NCBI GenBank assembly: GCA_964607755.1
Contig: CAZSMC010000051.1
Coordinates: 1 to 30,729 of the forward strand
Source of the DNA: CAZSMC01 sp964607755
GTDB taxonomy: Bacteria; Zhuqueibacterota; Zhuqueibacteria; Residuimicrobiales; Krinioviventaceae
Direction: 5' to 3'
Length of the DNA: 30,729 bases
The notes under the pieces are model-generated. The model did no database searches. It saw only the letters and a program-made list of their open reading frames with translations, and was not told the DNA's origin. The position numbers and the translations under genes were made by a program. Positions 24,369 to 30,729 of the stretch are shown here, one piece after another; position 1 is the first letter of the stretch, and every line of letters begins with the position of its first letter.

Positions 24369-24842
24369 TCACATTGAAGCTGCGGCCTTTATCCTTGAAA
24401 AGTACAAATCACCCTCAAGCTGCAGTCGCACGTGTTGATGATCAATGGTAAACTGCGTTATTTTGCAGTCGGCTGTGACGCCAAAATACCGCAATAATTG
24501 ATTCACATTAATGTAAATGTGAGACTCGGTGTGATGTACGCCGTCGAGATTTAATTGCTTGACCAGAGAATTGAGAATGGTGTTTTTGATGGCATTTGTG
24601 AACCCACCAATGGCATGAATGCGGTCAACCTGGATAATGAGATAAGACAATTCATGACAGAGACGGAAATAAACCGTAAAAGGAATAGGAAACAGCGTTT
24701 TTAGCTTGCCTGATACGGCGATGTGGTTCTCATCAATCTGCCATTTGATATCATCGACATCCACGTATGGCCGGCAATATTTGTCACATAACTCATCACA
24801 TTCCGATTCTGACAGTGACAGATCTAAAGCTGTGATTCTCAT
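24369..24842 (-). CDS. Hypothetical protein, 157 residues
   Basis: I do not recognise this family with confidence. There is no signal peptide or membrane segment, so it is probably cytoplasmic. The strand-rich pattern (IKWQIDENHIAVSGKLKTLFPIPFTVYFRL..., then HIYINVNQLLRYFGVTADCKITQFTIDHQHVRLQLEGDL) loosely recalls DUF2993/LmeA-like or BPI-like lipid-binding folds, where a central helix is followed by an IxVxxLL segment; this is weak. A very strong ribosome site (GGAGGAGGG, eight bases ahead of the ATG) supports that it is a real gene. It is convergent with purC, 67 bases apart; an imperfect repeat AAGCTGT/ACAGCTT (24330-24360) sits between them. Confidence 0.7.
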   Translation of the reverse strand: MRITALDLSLSESECDELCDKYCRPYVDVDDIKWQIDENHIAVSGKLKTLFPIPFTVYFRLCHELSYLIIQVDRIHAIGGFTNAIKNTILNSLVKQLNLDGVHHTESHIYINVNQLLRYFGVTADCKITQFTIDHQHVRLQLEGDLYFSRIKAAASM

Positions 24843-25051
24843 CTCTTGCCCTCCTCCTGGGAAATGTTGCTCTACTTGAGAACAATAATCCCGTGTTTGT
24901 TGTCAGGATTAAAAATGTCCGAGGTCGCTGCGTTTGGCTGGACTGGTTATCTCTCCGCCCTCATTCTCTTCACTCTCTCCCTGCTAAAACCGACCCCTTT
25001 GAATTATATTTAAGATAACAAAATATAACCATATCAGTCAAGTTTAATATT

Positions 25052-25345
25052 TTGGAAACGATGACAAAATACGGCCAGGGCACGCGCAAGGACGGTTCTC
25101 TTTACGGCTGGCCGGGTGCCAAGGCCGTGCATCCGATGCGCGGCGATGTGGGCATTTTAGGCGCGTACTTTAACGATGACGGTATCAATCCCATGCACGA
25201 CGAATTTTTTGCGCCCATGGCAGAGGAGACCAAAGCCATTGTGCAAGTTGCGCGCCAGGAAGCGCCAGACATCACTGTGTCGCTGCATTTGTTTGATGTG
25301 ATGCTGGAATATGTTTTGGAGCAGCGGTTGGTTTGGGAGAGGTGA
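25052..25345 (+). pseudogene. Fragment of a zinc-carboxypeptidase-like (M14-type) protein
   Basis: The 97-codon frame reads as an internal piece of a larger enzyme: it begins in mid-domain (KYGQGTRKDGSLYGWPGAKAVHPMRGDVGILGAYFNDDGIN) and has no ribosome site. The segment MAEETKAIVQVARQEAPDITVSLH resembles the stretch of M14 peptidases that leads to the third zinc ligand in SxH; just after that histidine the sequence jumps to LFDVMLEYVLEQRLVWER, a tail-like end, suggesting an internal deletion near 25292. M14 assignment is by eye and tentative. The first possible ATG is at 25061. It lies in a gene-poor patch next to another gene remnant. Confidence 0.5.
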
Positions 25346-25523
25346 GTACGACTATAAAATAAACAAATAATGTTGAGAGACTTGTTACATCTTTGTAGTT
25401 CATTTAAAAATGAATTGTGAAATTGGACTTTATCATTTATATTAAAAAGTGGGATAAAAATTGCTATTATTATTCTATTAAACGCATTCTGCCTTACCAG
25501 CTTTTAATAATTAGTGGGAATCT
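25346..25523. other. AT-rich intergenic stretch without recognisable genes
   Basis: 178 bases between two gene remnants. No complete ORF, hairpin or RNA gene was recognised. A short open stretch in frame with the CTATGA overlap at 25522-25527 ends next to the HepT-like start, but its residues do not look like a nucleotidyltransferase antitoxin. Confidence 0.4.
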
Positions 25524-25631
25524 ATGAGCAGAGAAATTATAGACTATTTGAAAGATATTTTCTATGCAATGGAAAAAGCCCAACAATTCTGTACAAACAT
25601 TATCTTCTCTACTGAGAGCTCATTGTACTGA
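25524..25631 (+). pseudogene. Truncated HepT-like (DUF86) start
   Basis: A 35-codon frame begins MSREIIDYLKDIFYAMEKAQQF, which matches the usual opening of HepT/DUF86 toxin-like proteins (MSRE.IDYL.DI...IE...F), normally about 110-140 residues. After about residue 22 the family match ends and the frame stops at 25629-25631, so only the N-terminus is left. HepT pairs with a MntA-type nucleotidyltransferase antitoxin; no such partner is seen upstream. Read by eye; the short length limits certainty. Confidence 0.55.
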
Positions 25632-25648
25632 AAACTCGAACGTTAAAA

Positions 25649-26089
25649 ATGACAGATTCAAATTTAGAAACAATTTTTCGCCACGAATTCACTGTTCCAC
25701 AAAACGCTGTCGATCAGAACGGTCACGTCAATAACGTTGTCTATGTGCAGTGGATGCAGGATATTGCTGTTCGTCATTCCGATTCGGTTGGCGGGACAAA
25801 AGCAATGAGTGATGCCGGAGCGACCTGGGTAGTGCGTTCTCACAAGATTGAGTATCTTTGTCCAGCATTTGCAGGCGAAGAGGTGGTTGCTCTCACGTGG
25901 GTTTCGAACGTTCGCCGGGCGAGGTCAATGCGGCGTTACAAATTTTACCGAAAAAACGACAGGACTCTCCTTGCCAGAGGTGAAACAGATTGGGTTTTTG
26001 TGGATACTCAAACCGGTCGACCTCGAAAAATTCCGAAAACGGTTTTGGAGGTTTTTACCCTCGTGCCCGAGGATGAGGAACCGCAATAA
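25649..26089 (+). CDS. Hotdog-fold acyl-CoA thioesterase (4HBT/YbgC-FadM type)
   Basis: A 146-residue hotdog-fold protein. The 4HBT signature is present as FTVPQNAVDQNGHVNNVVYVQWMQDI, with D22 as the likely catalytic aspartate and G25-H26-x-N28-N29 following, and the central IEYLCPAFAGEEVVALTWVSNVRRARSMRRYKFYR strand region fits. It probably hydrolyses acyl-CoA or a similar thioester in the cytoplasm; the chain specificity is not readable. The gene is monocistronic in appearance and ends at a bidirectional terminator shared with the sulfatase operon. Confidence 0.9.
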   Translation: MTDSNLETIFRHEFTVPQNAVDQNGHVNNVVYVQWMQDIAVRHSDSVGGTKAMSDAGATWVVRSHKIEYLCPAFAGEEVVALTWVSNVRRARSMRRYKFYRKNDRTLLARGETDWVFVDTQTGRPRKIPKTVLEVFTLVPEDEEPQ

Positions 26090-26115
26090 ATCAAATACAT
26101 CAGAATTGTAATAAA

Positions 26116-26139
26116 AAAGGGCGCTCAAAAGCGCCCTTT
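26116..26139. terminator. Bidirectional terminator, thioesterase / sulfatase operon
   Basis: AAAGGGCGCT pairs perfectly with AGCGCCCTTT around loop CAAA, preceded by an A run for the minus strand. It lies 26 bases after the thioesterase stop and 9 bases beyond the minus-strand sulfatase stop, so it suits both convergent transcripts. Confidence 0.88.
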
Positions 26140-26147
26140 GTCAATCT

Positions 26148-27557
<1,410 letters not shown>

Positions 27558-27572
27558 AAGTCCTCCTTTTTA

Positions 27573-29264
27573 TTAATAATCTATAAATGTAGGATTGTCT
27601 TCTTTGGGCGGCCAGACAATTTTACCGTGATCGCGTGGCAACCATGCAATAAAATCGGTACCGATATCCCGTGTGTTTTGTGCCATGTGCTCGTATTCTT
27701 TAGTTTTCATAAACGGAATAGGATCAAGATTAAAAGGGTGCGAAAAGGTGTTCAATTTTTCCTGCAAAGCGTTTTTCAGACGCTGTAATTCCTCGGCATA
27801 ATCCGGATTATTTGCCAGATTGTTTTGCTCATACGGATCGTTCTTTAAATCGTACAATTGATCCTGATCAAAATAATGCGGAAAGTGCTGAATAGCGATT
27901 TGCGAATGCGCCTGCTTGAACGTGTTCAATTGATTTGGCGCATATTGCATGGTACCGTTTTCCATCTGCTGAACCACGACATCGGGATAACGAACAGCAA
28001 TGTATTTAAAATGGCCATCTGTGACGGCTCTGGCATAACCGGATTCCGTGTAAATATATTCGCGAATGCTGTCCGATTGTTCACTCAGGACAGGCACCAT
28101 GCTCTTGCCGTCAAGGGTTCCCTCCCGTGGAAGAGGTGCGGCAGCAAGCTGCATGAGCGTGGGCAGGATATCCACACTTTGGACGAGAGCGTCACTGACA
28201 CGTCCGGGCTGAATTTCCTCAGGCCAGCGAATAACGAACGGCACCCGTGTCCCTTTTTCATAACAGGTCGCCTTGCCTGGTTCGATGTTATGATCCGCCA
28301 TGAAAATGACAATGGTATTATCTTCAATGCCAAGGTCTTTCAGCGTTTGCATCAGAATTCCGACGTGGTTATCGAGACAGGCCATTCCCGCCACTTTGTG
28401 GTGCATCCATTCCGGTGTGTCTGCTAAAAGCGAATTCAACCTTTCCTCGGACAATTGATATTGCAGCACATCATCCAGCTTGCCTTGCGGGGTGTACCGG
28501 AGATCATTTTTGAACTGATCAAGGTGATATGGTCCGTGAACAGCCGTGGTTGCTGCATATAAAAAGAACGGTCTGTTCTGTTCTGCCTGTACTTTGATAA
28601 AATCGACCGCTCCTTTTGTCATCCACGGAAAGTTGTGGTGACGGAGTGCCTTGACCGGGAAACCATCCAGGTTGCCCCAGGATACGCTGTTAGCCACATC
28701 AAATCCCGCTTGTTTTTTAACCTGCTCTGCCAGCAATTCGTGACGTTTTTGCAGCTTTTCATTTACTTGTTCGTCTTTTGGATCGGCATCCGGATCAATA
28801 TCTGGCAGTTGGACAGATTCCGGCAATTGACCCACGTGCCACTTTCCGGACATTCCTGTAACATATCCGTTTTTTGAAAGCAGGCGAGGCAACGTCTGTT
28901 GCGAGTCTGTCAGGTAAGTGTTCCAGGCAATCGAATAGGGTTGATCTGTGGGGTAATTTTCCAGAAAAGAAGCATGTTTGCAGCGTCCGGCATATTGGCC
29001 GGTTAAAATACTGTAACGGCTTGGCGTGCACATGGGCGCGGCGGCATAACCGTGGGTGAATTTTAAACCCTGTTGCGCAAGTTTATCGATGTTCGGTGTT
29101 TGAATGTTACCACCGTAGCAGCTTATATATTCGTATGCCAGTTCATCGGAAAAAATGAGCAGCACATTTGGTTTCTTTGGTTTTTCGCAGTTGAACGATC
29201 CCAGCATTGACGCCACGGTTACAGTTCCTGCAGCTTTTAAAAATTGACGTCGTGTGGTTTTCAT
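27573..29264 (-). CDS. TAT-exported sulfatase, second of an adjacent pair
   Basis: A 563-residue formylglycine-type sulfatase with a twin-arginine signal (TRRQFLKAAGTVTVASML). The catalytic cysteine is C79 in MCTPSRYSILTGQYAGR. The first metal pair, usually DD, reads D40-E41 (FSDELAYEY), a variation that needs noting. Later landmarks are MSGKWHVGQLP, FFLYAATTAVHGPYH, IFMADHNIEPGKATCYEKGTRVPFVIRWPEE and a C-terminal DPYEQNNLANNP segment. It differs clearly from the downstream sulfatase in length and middle region, so the two probably act on different sulfate positions. It is separated by 97 bases from the PLP enzyme upstream. Confidence 0.94.
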   Translation of the reverse strand: MKTTRRQFLKAAGTVTVASMLGSFNCEKPKKPNVLLIFSDELAYEYISCYGGNIQTPNIDKLAQQGLKFTHGYAAAPMCTPSRYSILTGQYAGRCKHASFLENYPTDQPYSIAWNTYLTDSQQTLPRLLSKNGYVTGMSGKWHVGQLPESVQLPDIDPDADPKDEQVNEKLQKRHELLAEQVKKQAGFDVANSVSWGNLDGFPVKALRHHNFPWMTKGAVDFIKVQAEQNRPFFLYAATTAVHGPYHLDQFKNDLRYTPQGKLDDVLQYQLSEERLNSLLADTPEWMHHKVAGMACLDNHVGILMQTLKDLGIEDNTIVIFMADHNIEPGKATCYEKGTRVPFVIRWPEEIQPGRVSDALVQSVDILPTLMQLAAAPLPREGTLDGKSMVPVLSEQSDSIREYIYTESGYARAVTDGHFKYIAVRYPDVVVQQMENGTMQYAPNQLNTFKQAHSQIAIQHFPHYFDQDQLYDLKNDPYEQNNLANNPDYAEELQRLKNALQEKLNTFSHPFNLDPIPFMKTKEYEHMAQNTRDIGTDFIAWLPRDHGKIVWPPKEDNPTFIDY

Positions 29265-29361
29265 CTTGTTCTCCTCTTTGAACAGTTGATTTCAGGGTTA
29301 ACAGATAATAGTCGGACATGTGTAAAAGTCAGCGGGGATTTTTCAATATGAACGAAAATTA

Positions 29362-30450
29362 TCATTTTTTTAATCCATGTCCTGTTAGCAAGATGACAAT
29401 GGTTTGATCTTTATCGTGCATGGATAAATACTTTTTTGCACCGGCTGGTCCCGCTGCCGAGGTCGGTTCGACGTACAGCCCTTTTTGTGCCATGTCCATC
29501 CAGCTACTTGCTATCTCTTTTTCAGACACTGTCAGAATCGTGCCACCTGTTTTTCGCACGGCTGCCAAAATGTGCTGTCCTCTGGCCGGATTGGCAATTG
29601 CAATGCCTTCAGCCATGGTCCATTTTTTTTCGATTTCGATTGGCTCATCCGCATGTTGTGCGAATGCTTTGGAGAGGGGTGCGCAGTGAGCCGATTGAAT
29701 CCCAATCAGAGCGGGTAGGTTGTTAATAAGTGCCATTCTTTTCAAATCACAAAATCCCCAATACGCTCCGAGGAGCAACGTGCCGTTGCCTACAGGCAGA
29801 ATAAGCGCATCCGGAGCGCGCCAGCCCAGTTGCTCGCAGATTTCAAACGCCATGGTCTTTGTGCCCTGAATGAACAACGGGTGCCATACATGACTGGCGT
29901 AAAAAAGCGATTCCGCCGCCAGTCGGGCAGCTTTAGCTGTTTCGGAGCGTGGGCCGGGTACTTTGATGAGCCGGGCGCCGTAATTTTTAATCTGAGTGAT
30001 TTTGGCCGAAGATGTGTCTGCAGGAACATAAATATCGCATTTAATGCGCGCCGCAGCGCAATAAGCGGCAATGGCCGCACCGGCGTTGCCGGACGAATCT
30101 TCGACCACGTGATCGATGCCCCATGCCTTGCATTGACTGATAAGCAGCGATCCTCCGCGGTCTTTGCACGAGCCGCTCGGAAAAAGATAATCCAGCTTGA
30201 ACCAGACGCGTCTGTCAGAAAGAGTGGATTCGTACAATGGCGTACAACCTTCGTCAAAAGAAACGACGCGTTCTCCCGAGACCGGAAGTGCTTCGCGGTA
30301 ACGCCACATATTGAAAGAGCGGTCCTGAAGTTTCCGATGGTCAAATGAACCCTGGTGAGTGATATCAAGCAAACCGCCGCATTCACAACGCCAGCGGGGC
30401 TCGGCAAAAGGATAGGCAGTGTGACACGTTGTACAAATGAATTCTGGCAT
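29362..30450 (-). CDS. Threonine-synthase-like PLP enzyme with N-terminal zinc ribbon
   Basis: A 362-residue fold-type II PLP enzyme. Residues 1-30 contain C6-x-x-C9 and C22-x-C24, a zinc-ribbon-like knuckle seen in some short threonine synthases. The PLP lysine is K96 in FPSGSCKDRGG (usual form PTGSFKDRG), and the phosphate-binding loop is probably LPVGNGTLLLG. EDSSGNAGAAIAAYCA is the substrate-carboxylate loop of the family. Threonine synthase (O-phosphohomoserine to threonine) is the first guess, but related enzymes such as cysteate synthase share this form and no other threonine-pathway gene is adjacent. It leads the minus-strand set with two sulfatases, 97 bases apart, so co-transcription is possible but not shown. 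Confidence 0.85.
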   Translation of the reverse strand: MPEFICTTCHTAYPFAEPRWRCECGGLLDITHQGSFDHRKLQDRSFNMWRYREALPVSGERVVSFDEGCTPLYESTLSDRRVWFKLDYLFPSGSCKDRGGSLLISQCKAWGIDHVVEDSSGNAGAAIAAYCAAARIKCDIYVPADTSSAKITQIKNYGARLIKVPGPRSETAKAARLAAESLFYASHVWHPLFIQGTKTMAFEICEQLGWRAPDALILPVGNGTLLLGAYWGFCDLKRMALINNLPALIGIQSAHCAPLSKAFAQHADEPIEIEKKWTMAEGIAIANPARGQHILAAVRKTGGTILTVSEKEIASSWMDMAQKGLYVEPTSAAGPAGAKKYLSMHDKDQTIVILLTGHGLKK

Positions 30451-30600
30451 AAAACTCTCGCGTTTTTAATCAATTTAAAAAAATATGGCAGAACTGCAAC
30501 TTTTTTCAGTACCGTATATCCTAAATCTATAGATAAATGAAAAGATTGTTTTATGTAAAAGCTCACTGATGGGAGAAAATCTTTGCAGCATTACAAAAGT
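30451..30600. other. Upstream region of the PLP enzyme gene
   Basis: 150 AT-rich bases before the palindrome cluster, expected to hold the minus-strand promoter for the PLP enzyme and possibly the sulfatases. No clear consensus promoter or regulatory hairpin was recognised. Confidence 0.35.
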
Positions 30601-30722
30601 GGGCTAAAGCCCGTTATGTTGAGAGGCCATCTTTAACCCCGAGCTAAAGCTCGGGGCAATATTATAGCCCCGAACTTAAGTCGGGGTTATTATTGAGATT
30701 TTTTAATAGGCACTTTAGTGCC
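30601..30722. repeat. Cluster of four REP-like palindromes with shared CT-NN-AG core
   Basis: Four hairpins: GGGCTAAAGCCC (30601-30612), CCCCGAGCTAAAGCTCGGGG (30637-30656), CCCCGAACTTAAGTCGGGG (30668-30686, one-base bulge) and GGCACTTTAGTGCC (30709-30722). Their arms differ but each pairs with itself, and all centre on CTAAAG, CTTAAG or CTTTAG. The spacers after the first and third share TTAT..TTGAGA, so the set reads as two diverged copies of a two-hairpin unit. It reaches the window end, so more units may follow. This looks like a dispersed REP/BIME-type element rather than a CRISPR array (unequal units, no constant repeat). Confidence 0.75.
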
Positions 30723-30729
30723 CAAATAT

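Noticed and set aside
25411..25527. Open stretch ending in a CTATGA overlap with the HepT-like start, considered as an MntA antitoxin end
   Set aside because: The residues show no nucleotidyltransferase motif, and a stop precedes the stretch at 25411-25413.
29790..30566. A 258-codon minus-strand frame overlapping the PLP enzyme gene
   Set aside because: It is in another frame of a clearly recognised enzyme, has no family features and an Arg/Leu-rich shadow composition.
30601..30722. Palindromes considered as a CRISPR array
   Set aside because: Repeat units differ in sequence and spacing (24, 11 and 22 bases between hairpins), and no cas gene is nearby.

Overview
This window looks like a chromosomal stretch of a Gram-negative bacterium of the FCB group (Calditrichota, KSB1, Ignavibacteria or Marinimicrobia-like). 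The main reason is that five large predicted exported proteins end in a roughly 90-residue tail of the type 'QNYPNPFNPTT...GxxVxxL...G.Y.W.G....G...SGxYxYR...........K', the type IX secretion (T9SS) sorting domain common in those lineages. TonB/ExbB/ExbD genes, TAT-exported sulfatases and a eukaryote-like UDP-glucose dehydrogenase fit that placement. The lineage is an inference from protein style only; there is no rRNA in the window. A 100-base run of N at 18307-18406, flanked by two identical 55-base copies, shows this is draft (probably metagenome) assembly.

Layout. 1-1995: 3' part of an Ig-LRR-Ig-T9SS surface protein gene, open at the left edge. 2132-4290 (minus): tonB-exbB-exbD energy-transduction operon. 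4478-5565 (minus): overlapping pair of a metallo-beta-lactamase-fold hydrolase and CutA. 5713-6801 (plus): a second TonB-like anchor protein whose C-terminus resembles a BlaI/MecI winged helix, the most unusual protein here. 6815-9079 (minus): LTD-CotH-T9SS protein. 9369-15492 (plus): two tandem, paralogous arylsulfotransferase-family (ASST) secreted proteins of about 1000 residues that share most domains but carry different modules before the T9SS tail. 15611-17404: exported GH2 enzyme with the NxK signature of beta-glucuronidases. 17607-18263: trmB. 18482-20518 (minus): membrane-anchored DUF362 protein with a T9SS tail. 20693-22081 (minus): UDP-glucose 6-dehydrogenase. 22262-24301 (plus): NRAMP-like transporter with altered metal-site motifs, then purC. 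24369-24842 (minus): small unknown protein. 24843-25648: decayed patch with a carboxypeptidase-like fragment and a truncated HepT start. 25649-26089: hotdog thioesterase. 26148-30450 (minus): threonine-synthase-like PLP enzyme followed by two adjacent formylglycine-type sulfatases. 30601-30729: a cluster of small palindromes sharing a CT-NN-AG core, running to the window edge.

Functional theme: handling of sulfate esters and uronic acids outside the cytoplasm. Two secreted ASST-like proteins, two sulfatases, a beta-glucuronidase-like GH2 and UDP-glucuronate synthesis sit within 21 kb, with a Ton system nearby that could energise outer-membrane uptake. They are not one operon (strands alternate and housekeeping genes intervene), so the link is an inference. 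No tRNA, rRNA, CRISPR array or intact insertion sequence was seen.
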